DNA of 64,000 nt from Chitinophaga sancti (GCF_034424315.1 NZ_CP139972.1:62001-126000); one strand, 5' to 3'. Positions 25,710 to 35,325 are shown, numbered from the stretch's first letter. Notes: generated by a model not told the origin, from the letters alone. A program made the numbers and translations.

Positions 25710-27506
25710 CTATCCGAAAATAACAACGCTTACCGGCTGTAATTGCAACAGCTCTCCAACACGCATTTTTTCAGTATGAGCACCTGCATCCATGATTTTA
25801 TTCCATTCTTTTTTGAAACCCGGCATCTCATACTCCAACACCTCTTCCGACAAATTAAATAAACACAACAAATGCTCCATCCCATTCCTGCTCTGCCTGT
25901 GCAGCACATACCCTTTCCCCCCAATCAACTGCACAAATAAATCATCCTTACACATATTCTGCAACACCTCATTCGAACGTCTTAACTGTATTAACGCCTT
26001 GTGCCACTCCAGCAACTCCCTGTACTTCCCCCGCTTCCTTTTTCCCCAATCCAGCTTCGACTGAATAAACGTTTCCTCAGATTGTGGATCAGGAAACATC
26101 TCTCCCTCTTTCAAAAACGACTCGAACTCCTTCTTCCTTCCCTCCTGTATCCCCTTAATATGTTCCTCCTCCTTATAACTCACAAAAAAGAAAAACGGGT
26201 TATCCTCCCCGTATTCTTCCCCCATAAATAACATCGGCACATAAGGCGATAAAAAGATCGCCGCCGCCGCTACCTTCAGCCTTCCCTGATCTACCAGCAC
26301 AGACAAGCGCTCCCCTTTCACCCTGTTCCCAATCTGATCATGGTTCTGATTAAATACCACAAAATGTTCCCCGCTAATCCCCGCAGAACTACGCCCATAA
26401 CGCCGCTTCCTGAACTGCACATACTCCCCGGTATGCACAAACCCATCCTTATACGCTTTTGCTAACTGCTCCAGCTGATTAAAATCCGCATACCTTGCCT
26501 GCCCCTCCTTATCCAGCAACACATATAGTATATGGTGAAAATCATCCAGCCACTGCGCATCTAATCCCATCCCACCATCACTGGGGTTTTTGAGTATCGC
26601 AGGCGAATTCAGATCACTCTCTCCGATGAGATAATATTTCCGCCCCGTGGTAGCCGTCAGTTGCGCCACCTTATCCCGTATTACTTCCCAAAGGGTTACC
26701 GCACTGTTATCAAAAATACAATGCACCGCATCCAGCCGCAACCCATCAATATGATACTGCTCTAACCAATGAATCACATTATTCGCAAAATACCCTTTAG
26801 GACCGTCAGAATAGGCGCCGTCGAAATTGATGGCACTACCCCAGGGAATAGAATAGATCTGCGAAAAATAAGGCCCAAAATGATGAAAAGAATTGCCCTC
26901 GCCTCCCAGGTGATTATACACCACATCCAAAAATACAGCAATCCCCCGTTGATGACAGGCATCCACTAATTTCTTCAGCCCTTCCGGCCCCCCGTAAGAA
27001 TGATGCACTGCATACTGAAACACTCCATCATAGCCCCAGTTCCGTTCTCCTGGAAACTGGCACACCGGCATCAGTTCCAGTGCATTGATTCCGGTATCTT
27101 TCAGATCATCCAGATACGGAATGATCCCCTCAAAAGTACCTTCCGGAGAAAAGGTGCCCACATGCAGTTCATACAGCACCATGTCCTTAAACGGCATGCC
27201 ATGCCACTGCTGGTCCTGCCAGGCATACGCCTCGTGATCCACCACAGCTGATGGCCCGTAAATATCCGCTGGCTGCCAGCCGGAAGCGGGGTCAGGCAGA
27301 TCCTGCCCATCAATGTGATAGTAATACTGTGCGCCTGGAACTACATTTTCTACTGTAACGGAATAATACCCTTCCTCATCTTTCGTCATAGCAAAAGACC
27401 GGTCCTCTGGCCTGATAAGATGAAGTGTGACCTGCTCTTTTTCCGGAGCCCAAACGCAAAATGTACATGCATGATCCTGCTTATAAAAAGCCCCTGTTTT
27501 TTTCAT
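25710..27506 (-). CDS. treZ: Malto-oligosyltrehalose trehalohydrolase
   Basis: Releases trehalose from maltooligosyltrehalose in the TreY-TreZ pathway. The 598-residue protein has an N-terminal CBM48-like domain (FCVWAPEKEQVTLHL), the GH13 barrel with MVLYELHVGTFSPEGTFEGI, nucleophile Asp259 in DGLRLDAVH, acid Glu296 in LIGESDLNSP, and NHDQIGNR. The TreZ-specific GYDGVFQYAVHHSYGGPEGL is present. No treY is in the window, so either it lies elsewhere or the enzyme acts as a related GH13 hydrolase. It is divergent from the GH13 alpha-glucosidase with a 98-bp shared gap. Confidence 0.9.
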   Translation of the reverse strand: MKKTGAFYKQDHACTFCVWAPEKEQVTLHLIRPEDRSFAMTKDEEGYYSVTVENVVPGAQYYYHIDGQDLPDPASGWQPADIYGPSAVVDHEAYAWQDQQWHGMPFKDMVLYELHVGTFSPEGTFEGIIPYLDDLKDTGINALELMPVCQFPGERNWGYDGVFQYAVHHSYGGPEGLKKLVDACHQRGIAVFLDVVYNHLGGEGNSFHHFGPYFSQIYSIPWGSAINFDGAYSDGPKGYFANNVIHWLEQYHIDGLRLDAVHCIFDNSAVTLWEVIRDKVAQLTATTGRKYYLIGESDLNSPAILKNPSDGGMGLDAQWLDDFHHILYVLLDKEGQARYADFNQLEQLAKAYKDGFVHTGEYVQFRKRRYGRSSAGISGEHFVVFNQNHDQIGNRVKGERLSVLVDQGRLKVAAAAIFLSPYVPMLFMGEEYGEDNPFFFFVSYKEEEHIKGIQEGRKKEFESFLKEGEMFPDPQSEETFIQSKLDWGKRKRGKYRELLEWHKALIQLRRSNEVLQNMCKDDLFVQLIGGKGYVLHRQSRNGMEHLLCLFNLSEEVLEYEMPGFKKEWNKIMDAGAHTEKMRVGELLQLQPVSVVIFG

Positions 27507-27604
27507 ATCGTGGCTAACTTATGCAGGTCTATAAGAAAAGATTATGCCGTGTTACATTTTGGCAAAAATGTTGTTCGCTTGTAGAGAACCTAAAATCGGA
27601 TCTT

Positions 27605-29200
27605 ATGGATAAAAAATGGTGGCAGACAGGCATTATTTACCAGGTATACCCCCGTAGTTTTCAGGATAGCAATGGCGATGGGGTAGGCGATCTCAAAGGT
27701 ATCCTGCAAAGGCTCGATTACCTGCAATGGCTGGGCATCAATGCCGTATGGCTTTCACCCATCTATCCTTCGCCCATGGCCGATTTTGGATACGATATTT
27801 CCGATTACACAGGCATCCATCCCTTGTTTGGTAACATGGCGGACTTCGATACGCTGCTGGAAGAAGTACACCAGCGGGGCATGAAATTACTGCTGGACCT
27901 GGTACCCAATCACACCTCAGATCAGCATCCCTGGTTCCTGGAATCCCGCTCCGGCAGGGATAATCCGAAGCGGGACTGGTATATCTGGCATGACCCCTTA
28001 CAGGATGGTGGTACACCGAATAACTGGCTGAGTATGTTCGGCGGTAATGCATGGGAATGGGATCATACCACCCAACAATACTATTATCATGCGTTTTTAA
28101 AAGAACAGCCTGACCTGAACTGGCGTAATCCTGAAGTGCAACAGGCGATGTTCGATGTAATGCGTTTCTGGTTAAAGAAAGGTGTAGACGGTTTTCGCGT
28201 GGATGTAATGTGGCATATGATCAAAGATGCACAGTTCCGCAATAACCCGCCCGATCCGCATTATGAACCCCACATGAGTACGTATTCGCAATTGCTGCCG
28301 GTATATTCCACAGATCAGCCGGAAGTACACGAACTTGTACATAAGATGCGTTCAGTGATGGAAGAGTTTGATGATGAGAGAGTGATGATCGGGGAAATCT
28401 ATCTGCCCATTCACCAGTTGGTGAGCTACTATGGTGTGAATAATAACGGGGCACATCTGCCCTTCAATTTCCAGTTGCTCACATTGCCCTGGCAGGCCTT
28501 ACAGATCTCAACCGCCATCGATCAGTACGAAGGCGCGTTGCCCGTCGATGGCTGGCCAAACTGGGTACTGAGCAACCATGACCAGCACCGGATAGCCAGC
28601 AGGGTAGGAGTACAGCAGGCACGCGTAGCCGCTATGCTATTGTTGACACTGCGGGGTACGCCCACTATTTATTATGGAGATGAAATTGCAATGCGCAATG
28701 TGGCGATCCCCTTTGATGAGGTGGTAGATCCGCAGGGATTGAATATGCCGGATAAGAATCTGAGCAGAGACCCATCGCGTACACCCATGCAATGGGATAA
28801 TTCCAGGAATGCCGGCTTTACAGAAGGTAAGCCCTGGCTGCGCTTATCAAAGATCTTTCACCGGGCGAATGTGGAGATGCAACAGCGGGACCCGTATTCC
28901 ATGCTTACACTGCACAAGCGGCTGATATCACTGAGAACAAATGAACCCGCGCTGGACGCCGGCAGCTATGCTCCAATATTTTCAGATAACCAGATGCTGG
29001 CGTATAAAAGGGAAGCAGAAGGGGCAGATTCGTTTTTAATAGTATTGAATCTAACACACTCACCTTGTTATTTCAGGCCACCTAATTTTAGTTTTTCCGG
29101 TAAGGTGGAAATAGCTACGATACCGGAATCAGAAGGGATTGAGCTGAGTGATACAATTAGCCTGGATGGAGATGAGGGCCTGGTCATCAGGCTGAAATAG
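27605..29200 (+). CDS. Alpha-glucosidase (oligo-1,6-glucosidase type), GH13
   Basis: Exo-acting alpha-glucosidase of 531 residues with no signal peptide, so cytoplasmic. Motifs: WWQTGIIYQVYPRSFQDSNG (5-24), FGYDISDYTGI (61-71), nucleophile Asp200 in DGFRVDVMWH, acid Glu264 in MIGEIYLP, transition-state residues His325/Asp326 in LSNHDQHR. The QDSNGDGVGDL loop is typical of oligo-1,6-glucosidase and trehalulose-type enzymes; the exact substrate is uncertain. The ATG at 27605 is chosen because the family begins at the WWQ motif; an upstream in-frame start at 27521 would add 28 unrelated residues. Probably co-regulated with divergent treZ. Confidence 0.92.
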   Translation: MDKKWWQTGIIYQVYPRSFQDSNGDGVGDLKGILQRLDYLQWLGINAVWLSPIYPSPMADFGYDISDYTGIHPLFGNMADFDTLLEEVHQRGMKLLLDLVPNHTSDQHPWFLESRSGRDNPKRDWYIWHDPLQDGGTPNNWLSMFGGNAWEWDHTTQQYYYHAFLKEQPDLNWRNPEVQQAMFDVMRFWLKKGVDGFRVDVMWHMIKDAQFRNNPPDPHYEPHMSTYSQLLPVYSTDQPEVHELVHKMRSVMEEFDDERVMIGEIYLPIHQLVSYYGVNNNGAHLPFNFQLLTLPWQALQISTAIDQYEGALPVDGWPNWVLSNHDQHRIASRVGVQQARVAAMLLLTLRGTPTIYYGDEIAMRNVAIPFDEVVDPQGLNMPDKNLSRDPSRTPMQWDNSRNAGFTEGKPWLRLSKIFHRANVEMQQRDPYSMLTLHKRLISLRTNEPALDAGSYAPIFSDNQMLAYKREAEGADSFLIVLNLTHSPCYFRPPNFSFSGKVEIATIPESEGIELSDTISLDGDEGLVIRLK

Positions 29201-29208
29201 ATAAAAAT

Positions 29209-29302
29209 GAGGGCTGACTAAAAAAGTAAAATGAAGGCGCTGAGAATTGCGTAAAAGCCATTTCGTCTCCATCACCCGAGTATCCTTTTTAGTCAGCCCC
29301 CT
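29209..29302. repeat. MITE-like inverted-repeat element between convergent genes
   Basis: Arms GGGCTGACTAAAAA (29211-29224) and its complement TTTTTAGTCAGCCC (29286-29299) enclose about 60 bp; total about 94 bp. The interior CGCTGAGAATTGCGTAAA followed by CTCCATCA resembles the inverted interior of copies A and B. It can also act as a bidirectional terminator between the GH13 gene and the GH87-like gene. Confidence 0.7.
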
Positions 29303-29335
29303 GCATAAATGTCTATTAAAATAATAAATGCTTTT

Positions 29336-32300
29336 TTATTGTATTAATAACGGTTTCGTCTGCACTAATTCCGCATTAACATACTTCACAATATACATGC
29401 CCTTCACTAAATGCTGCAGCCGCAAATTCATCGTCTGCAAAGCTTTCGCTCCATACACCTGCTTTCCGCTCATATCATAGATCATAATATAGCCATTACC
29501 GGGAGTCGTGATCTTAGTCTGACCATTGACAGCTGGGTTAGGACTAATTAATAATGCAGGTGCCTTTTCATCAGTCATTGCGTTCATCCTGGTTACAGAA
29601 GCCAATGCATTCGCCGCACCCAACACAATCGTTCCATAATTAGCTGTACTCTGATAATCATCCACCGTACCATACCACACCGCCTGTCCATCGCGTGCAC
29701 CGCCATTATCGTCATCATCATATCCTATATCAAAACCAACCGACATCCCTGCTGCTGGCGTAATCCCCAGCTGTGACCACGGAATGGCAAACTCCACACT
29801 ATACCCACCACTGATAATTGCTGTATTACTGCTATTATAAGTTTTAATAAACTGCTTTACTGTATTATTGGCATTAATAAATACCTCTACCGCATCATTA
29901 TCCCATGCATCCGGCGTATCATTATACAAGGCCGCATCCAGTACTTTTACTCCCACATACAAATTTGTGGCATCCCAGAGTAACCCAAACGTAGCCGTAT
30001 TATTTACGCTGCCCACCGTGGTTTTTGAAATCGTCTGCGACAGGTTCCAGTTACTCTCCAATACACCATCTAATACCGGCGTAGCGGCTTTTACCATCAC
30101 ACCAGAAGTGGTGTTCGCTACCGTAATCACTACCTGATCAGTAGCGGACTGCGAACCATTACTAACCGTGAGCTGGTACACATAAGTATTTCCATTACTT
30201 AATCCGGATACCGCAGGCGATGCCACTGTAGCATTACTAATGGTAGAAGCAGGCCCACTTAACTGCGTCCATGCATAAGTGGCACCATTGGAACCAGCAC
30301 CTGCAAGCGTAGTCGAAGTCGTACCTGCTGCCAATGACTGATCCGGGCCTGCATTCGCGAACAGTGCATTATTACAGGTTGTGAGGTACACTGTACCAAA
30401 TACAGACGGATTCCCGAAAGCAGTAGTATTCGTCGCAAAGCTTGTCATCTGTGCATCCCGCGTGCCACCATTATCATCATCATCGATCTGTACATCCAGT
30501 CCGATCGTTTTGCCAATACCCGGCGTAACCCCAATCGTAGACCATGGAATCGTAATGTTTACTGAAGTAGCCGTCTGCTGAAAAGTAATGCCTGTCGTAC
30601 GATTCACAGAATTACTCCCCGCATGTATCACGGGATCATTCCACCTGAAACCCAACTGAAAATCATTCAAGCCATCGTAGGCAGTTCCTTTACTATTATC
30701 TCCGTCAATGAAGATCTCCACTGCATCATCCTCCCACCAGCTATCGCCGGAATCATTTATCTTCGTCGCATCATTCATCGTAATCCGGAGGTACAGGTTC
30801 GTATTATCATACAGTGCCTTCCAGGAACCTGCATAGTCAGCCGGCATACTTCCCAGCACCACATTACTGATTGCCTTTGATGGTGCACGCAGGCTATCTG
30901 CCAGCAAGGCAATTACAGGAGCTACACAAGGCGGGTTTTCATTATCCGCAATGGTTACCACCGCCACTGTATCACCACCTAAATTATACGTAGTGTCTTT
31001 TAATAGCGTTAATTTCAATGTCTCAGGTCCTTCGAAAATATTATCATCCACAGGCATAACAGTAATGGTAGCAGAAGGTGTTGCTGGTGTCAAAGTAACA
31101 CTACCACTCAGGGCAGGTGTATAATCCGCTGCACTTGTCGTACCACTCAGGGCATACTTCACTGCAATCGTTTTAGACAATGCAACGGTACTGATGGTAA
31201 ACATGCCTGCACTGCCACCTTCTGCTGCATTCGCCTGCGTTGCAATAATATTTACCCCGGGCAGTATCGTCACCTTTCTGGTAGCTGTAAAATTACCACT
31301 GGCAGTCGTCACTTTTATAGTAGCTGTGCCATAACCCACAGCCGTCACCTTGCCAGTAGCATCTACCTTTGCAATTGTACTATCCGGGCTCACCCAGCTT
31401 ACCACCTTATTCGTGGCATCTACCGGTGTAATTTCTGCAGATAATTGCAATGATTGCCCCGTTGTCAGGGTCGTATCATTCGCTGGTTTAATGGCAACTC
31501 CTGTCACCGGAATATTGATGTTCTGGATGATCAGCTGAAAGCCTGGGTTTTTGTTAATATAAGCCCCGGATTCGGCGTTTGTCACCGTCAGATTATTGAA
31601 GGTAGCCGTCTGGCTGCCGGCCTGTACATACAACCCAAAACCGCCATAAACATCCGCTGCCTCATCCCGCGTTACTGGATCCAGACCTGTGCCATCAATA
31701 TTCGTATTATTAAACACGATATGATGAAGATTAGATCCGTACATTTGTATGGCGTCTCTTTGTGAACGCAGAATAGTATTATTGTCAAACTGCAAATTGA
31801 AAATACCTGTACCTGCAAAAAACTCAATGGCCCCGCGCTTTTGATTCCACAGGTCATAACTGGTACCACAACCGGTGATCGTATTTTCATATACCCTGAT
31901 CACATTCCCGGGATACTCAAAAGTAAAGCCTCCAAAATCATTCGTAAAGCGGATCGCAGAGCCAGCCACACCATCTTTAAAAACAGAGTGATGGATCTCA
32001 TGACCCGTACCACCAAAAAGGGCGGCACCACCAGCCCGCCAATTATTCTCCACGGTATTATACCGGAAAATATCATTCTTACAGGCAGTCGTTACACCCG
32101 CCGCATTATTCGGCCACACAGCCAGTGCATCATCCCCATTGTTGCGTAAACTACATTGCTCTACTATGGAATTGGAAGTACCCTGACAGAAGTTCACCCC
32201 ATCTGCATAATTATTCCTGATACGGCATTTTGAAATCTGCAGGTCAGTGGTAATATCCACCGGGTACGGTGCATCATATCCCGCAATCCAGAACCCGCAT

Positions 32301-33313
32301 TCAAAATGCTCTACCCACATATCATGCACCCGTGATCCTGTTCCATAGGTGCCCATAAAGCCCTTATAGGTCTTATACATTTCAGCAGGCAGGCGGGGAT
32401 TGCTTTCATTGTACACCAGGCGGTCATTGTTCTGCGTATTCAGGCTAAAATTCGAAATCTCCACATTACTCGCCCGGGCATAGATGCCCCCATAAAATTG
32501 TTTGTCTGTCGAGAAATACACTTCCGTATACCACACACCGGCACCCTGTATTTTCAGGTTGCTGACATTCAGTGTCAGCTTATCACTTAATAAAAATCGC
32601 CCCGCCGGAATGTACACGTTCTTTCCCTGTGACGCAGCTGCGGCAATACATGCATTGAACGCGGCAAAGTCATCATTCTGGTCATTGGCAACCGCGCCAT
32701 AATCTGTTACAGACAAGTAATTAGCCGGTTGCGACAATGCCACTGGTACGGGCTCGAGTTCAATAAAATCGACCCCATAGGTGAGCCCGTCACCATTGTC
32801 TTTTTTAATCATGATCTTATCGCCGGCGTTCAGTGCATTCGCCAGCCTGAAATGCACCTCATCAAAGCGCATAAAGGTTTTGCCACCCGGTGTCTGTACC
32901 GGGTCGGCAGCAGGGAAATACTGGTAGGCCCAGTAAGAAGACAGTGCAATGTCTCTCACTTTCGTACCGTTTACATAAAGACCCAGTGAGCCACTGAGGC
33001 CATTGCCGGCATTATCATCCGGTATTGTAAAGCGAAGATCCAGCCCCTGTGCGGCGGCAGTGAGCGTCCATTCAATAGAAGCATTGTTTGCCGATAGGCT
33101 CACGTATTTCTGATCCGAAGCTTCCGAGGCAATGTCCGTCTGCACAAATTGCGGCGAGGATTGCACAACGGCACCACCACTCAGGGTGGCATTGTCAGCT
33201 TCATAACGGGTGTAAGGCAGCTGGTAAGCGCCTCGTGGCAGCCCATCACTCTGGGCAAAAGAAAGATGGTGCGCAAAAAGGACCATCATTAAAAGGAAAC
33301 CGGTTTTTCTCAT
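29336..33313 (-). CDS. Secreted multidomain beta-helix protein, probable GH87-like alpha-1,3-glucanase with T9SS sorting domain
   Basis: From ATG 33313 (1325 residues), rough order: signal peptide MRKTGFLLMMVLFAHHLSFA; CBM6-like domain (30-185: YEADNATLSGGAVV); right-handed beta-helix (190-620) opening YLSVTDYGAVANDQNDDFAA; Big2 domain (625-705); Calx-beta (705-790: AAEGGSAGMF); CBM9-like domain; REJ/PKD-like domain (ANAGPDQSLAAGTTSTTLAG); second CBM9-like domain; C-terminal T9SS domain (LLISPNPAVNG to the end). In the helix RNNGDDALAVW, AALFGGTG and RGAIEFFAGTG resemble GH87 mycodextranases. That family call is from memory of the pattern, not a search. Longer in-frame extension upstream to 33640 is not credible. 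Neighbouring alpha-glucan enzymes fit. Confidence 0.75.
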   Translation of the reverse strand: MRKTGFLLMMVLFAHHLSFAQSDGLPRGAYQLPYTRYEADNATLSGGAVVQSSPQFVQTDIASEASDQKYVSLSANNASIEWTLTAAAQGLDLRFTIPDDNAGNGLSGSLGLYVNGTKVRDIALSSYWAYQYFPAADPVQTPGGKTFMRFDEVHFRLANALNAGDKIMIKKDNGDGLTYGVDFIELEPVPVALSQPANYLSVTDYGAVANDQNDDFAAFNACIAAAASQGKNVYIPAGRFLLSDKLTLNVSNLKIQGAGVWYTEVYFSTDKQFYGGIYARASNVEISNFSLNTQNNDRLVYNESNPRLPAEMYKTYKGFMGTYGTGSRVHDMWVEHFECGFWIAGYDAPYPVDITTDLQISKCRIRNNYADGVNFCQGTSNSIVEQCSLRNNGDDALAVWPNNAAGVTTACKNDIFRYNTVENNWRAGGAALFGGTGHEIHHSVFKDGVAGSAIRFTNDFGGFTFEYPGNVIRVYENTITGCGTSYDLWNQKRGAIEFFAGTGIFNLQFDNNTILRSQRDAIQMYGSNLHHIVFNNTNIDGTGLDPVTRDEAADVYGGFGLYVQAGSQTATFNNLTVTNAESGAYINKNPGFQLIIQNINIPVTGVAIKPANDTTLTTGQSLQLSAEITPVDATNKVVSWVSPDSTIAKVDATGKVTAVGYGTATIKVTTASGNFTATRKVTILPGVNIIATQANAAEGGSAGMFTISTVALSKTIAVKYALSGTTSAADYTPALSGSVTLTPATPSATITVMPVDDNIFEGPETLKLTLLKDTTYNLGGDTVAVVTIADNENPPCVAPVIALLADSLRAPSKAISNVVLGSMPADYAGSWKALYDNTNLYLRITMNDATKINDSGDSWWEDDAVEIFIDGDNSKGTAYDGLNDFQLGFRWNDPVIHAGSNSVNRTTGITFQQTATSVNITIPWSTIGVTPGIGKTIGLDVQIDDDDNGGTRDAQMTSFATNTTAFGNPSVFGTVYLTTCNNALFANAGPDQSLAAGTTSTTLAGAGSNGATYAWTQLSGPASTISNATVASPAVSGLSNGNTYVYQLTVSNGSQSATDQVVITVANTTSGVMVKAATPVLDGVLESNWNLSQTISKTTVGSVNNTATFGLLWDATNLYVGVKVLDAALYNDTPDAWDNDAVEVFINANNTVKQFIKTYNSSNTAIISGGYSVEFAIPWSQLGITPAAGMSVGFDIGYDDDDNGGARDGQAVWYGTVDDYQSTANYGTIVLGAANALASVTRMNAMTDEKAPALLISPNPAVNGQTKITTPGNGYIMIYDMSGKQVYGAKALQTMNLRLQHLVKGMYIVKYVNAELVQTKPLLIQ

Positions 33314-33517
33314 CTTTGATTGGTATTTAGAGGAATTCAAAGAAAGTGCAGAAGGCGAGAACCGGCAATTTGTGTATGGGAAATATAGAAATAAAGCGCC
33401 TGAAATGAATGTAATCAATTGGTAATGAATGATATGTTGTAATGAAATATATAGACAGATTGTGCCGGTTTTTAATAGAAAATGCCTTCCTTTGCACATC
33501 CTCAATATGGTAATCCT

Positions 33518-34075
33518 ATGTTTGAAGAACATTCTATGACGATGCGCAAATTCCTGGTTGCCATCATTTACAATGGACGAACTTATTACACCGTGCATGG
33601 CATGGATTTCACAGTCACAGATGTAAATATTAACAACCATAAGGTACTGGTCACTGACGAGGATAAATGGGCCTTATTTAGCACAAAAACAGAACTGGCA
33701 GCCTACATCACACAGGCCGCTCATCTCTGGGATAATGATAGAATGAAGGAATGGGCCCAGGGCCTGGATGAACGCTCTCCCGCAGATACAGAGATTAACC
33801 TGGATTTTATGCTGACTGCAAAAGATGATGTGGATGATTACTATGAGTTGTACAATACGATGATCTTTGTAGAAGATTTTGTGGAGCAGATAGATGATGT
33901 GACAATGCATGCACTCACCCTGGGCAGCTCCACGGTCCGTGAGTTTTTCGATGCTGCTGCCGACTATTTTCTATGGAAAGACGGTGATAAGGAAATGCTG
34001 GCCGTCAGAGGTCCCCGCTTACTCTTAGCTATCAATAATATTTATATGGAATTACAAAAATGGATTGAAGTGTAA
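33518..34075 (+). CDS. Uncharacterised acidic soluble protein
   Basis: No family recognised. From ATG 33518 the protein has 185 residues (197 from ATG 33482; ATGs at 33536 and 33542 also fit, giving MTMRKFLVAIIYNGRTYY or MRKFLVA). There is no signal peptide or membrane helix. It is rich in Asp/Glu (DDVDDYYELYNTM, EDFVEQIDDVTM) and looks alpha/beta with a helical C-terminal half (RGPRLLLAINNIYMELQKWIEV). Size, acidity and position before a CPCC-domain gene (102-nt gap) resemble orphan immunity proteins, but no toxin is nearby, so that is speculation. Confidence 0.7.
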   Translation: MFEEHSMTMRKFLVAIIYNGRTYYTVHGMDFTVTDVNINNHKVLVTDEDKWALFSTKTELAAYITQAAHLWDNDRMKEWAQGLDERSPADTEINLDFMLTAKDDVDDYYELYNTMIFVEDFVEQIDDVTMHALTLGSSTVREFFDAAADYFLWKDGDKEMLAVRGPRLLLAINNIYMELQKWIEV

Positions 34076-34177
34076 TAACATTTATATGTAATAATAATTT
34101 ATGTAAGCTCTCATAACCCGTAGATATAATTATCCATTACATTCGTTCTGTACCCGCGTTAAATAAAAAACCTTGTT

Positions 34178-34699
34178 ATGCCCGATCAAATTATCATCAG
34201 CCGCGAAGATGCCATGACCTTATTAGCCTGGCAAAAACTGCTCACCATGCATCCGGAAAAAAGAAAGGGCATCGTCGCTGAAATATTAATTGAATCAGAT
34301 AAAGCAGATGATGAGATCGAGGATGCTCATGTGGATGGACAGGAATATAATCATGACATCGTAGATTATCTCAGGTCCGGATTGCTCAACGTGACCAACG
34401 AGTTTATAGAGGAAGATCTCAAAGAGCTGTATCATCATGAAATAGGGATTGAGGGGGAGCCCTTACTCTATGAACCCTGCCCTTGCTGCGGGTATCGTAC
34501 CGTGGAGGAATCAGGTGCTTATGATGTGTGCCCCAATTGTTATTGGGAGGATGATGGGAATGAAGATCCTGCAAAATACAGTTCAGTAAATCATCTCACT
34601 TTACAGCAGGGAAGGGATAATTATAAGGAGATGGGCGCTTCCGATCCTGCTTATATTGACATTGTAAACAAGCATCCCAATAAGTACCTGAAAGCCTGA
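34178..34699 (+). CDS. Cysteine-rich CPCC domain protein
   Basis: A 173-residue soluble protein. The C-terminal part carries the CPCC-type zinc-binding signature: YEPCPCCGYRTVEESGAY followed by DVCPNCYWEDDGNEDP, giving two Cys pairs, then NHLTLQQGRDNYKEMGA and the closing NKHPNKYLKA. The N-terminal 95 residues are helical and acidic without a recognised family. CPCC proteins are common in polymorphic-toxin immunity loci and also as orphans; no toxin gene is visible in this window. It follows the acidic unknown gene by 102 nt on the same strand. Confidence 0.8.
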   Translation: MPDQIIISREDAMTLLAWQKLLTMHPEKRKGIVAEILIESDKADDEIEDAHVDGQEYNHDIVDYLRSGLLNVTNEFIEEDLKELYHHEIGIEGEPLLYEPCPCCGYRTVEESGAYDVCPNCYWEDDGNEDPAKYSSVNHLTLQQGRDNYKEMGASDPAYIDIVNKHPNKYLKA

Positions 34700-34737
34700 T
34701 TAATAATACACTACCACTCATCTGTTAACCACCCATG

Positions 34738-34783
34738 TTGGTTATGGCATTCCATTTGTTATAATGCATTAAAAACAAGGAGG
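34738..34783 (+). promoter_or_regulatory. sigma70-like promoter and consensus Shine-Dalgarno before the small barrel gene
   Basis: TTGGTT (34738-34743), 16-nt spacer and TATAAT (34760-34765) look like an E. coli-type promoter. AAGGAGG at 34777-34783 sits 5 nt before the ATG. Both are unusual in Bacteroidetes, where TAnnTTTG promoters and weak Shine-Dalgarno sites dominate. Confidence 0.45.
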
Positions 34784-34788
34784 AACAT

Positions 34789-35316
34789 ATGAAAAGGGTA
34801 GTATTATCAATGGTCTTAACAGCATTGTCTGTCGTTGCATTTGCACAATCGGGTTCAGAAGAAGTAACCAGTAAGAACTCCTGGTTGAAAGTGGGGATCA
34901 ATGCCGGCGTACCCTTCGGTAATCTCTCAAAGACGAGCAATTTCACACTGGGTGCTGAATTGAAAGGACAGGTGATGTCCACCAATCACGTAGGGTTGGG
35001 TCTCACTACAGGTTACAACCATTTCTTCCCCAAAGATGGTTTTAAGAATTTTGGTACAGTTCCATTAGGCTTATTCGTTAGGTACTATCCAAAGAGCCAC
35101 GGCTTTTTTGCAGGTACAGATGCCGGGTATAGCTTTGTGACCGGTGTAGAAGGTGCAACAGGTGGGGTATATGTAAGACCTCAGTTAGGCTACCATAACT
35201 ATAGCTGGAATGTCTTTGCTTTCTATAACGGGATCTTCAGAAGCGAAGAAAACGGAAGCAGCATGCAGTATGCAGGTATTGGTGCTACATATAACATTCG
35301 CTTCCACAAAAGATAA
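34789..35316 (+). CDS. Outer-membrane beta-barrel protein (small)
   Basis: A 175-residue exported protein. The signal peptide MKRVVLSMVLTALSVVAFAQ is followed by alternating hydrophobic strands typical of eight-stranded barrels: WLKVGINAGVPFGNL, FTLGAELKGQVM, VGLGLTTGYNHFF, VPLGLFVRYYP, GFFAGTDAGYSF, GGVYVRPQLGYHNY, WNVFAFYNGIF and AGIGATYNIRFHKR. It fits the outer-membrane beta-barrel domain family; the cargo or role is unknown. The start is supported by a strong Shine-Dalgarno at 34777-34783. The repeat hairpin at 35326 follows the stop by 10 nt and probably terminates transcription. Confidence 0.88.
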   Translation: MKRVVLSMVLTALSVVAFAQSGSEEVTSKNSWLKVGINAGVPFGNLSKTSNFTLGAELKGQVMSTNHVGLGLTTGYNHFFPKDGFKNFGTVPLGLFVRYYPKSHGFFAGTDAGYSFVTGVEGATGGVYVRPQLGYHNYSWNVFAFYNGIFRSEENGSSMQYAGIGATYNIRFHKR

Positions 35317-35325
35317 AGAACGTCA

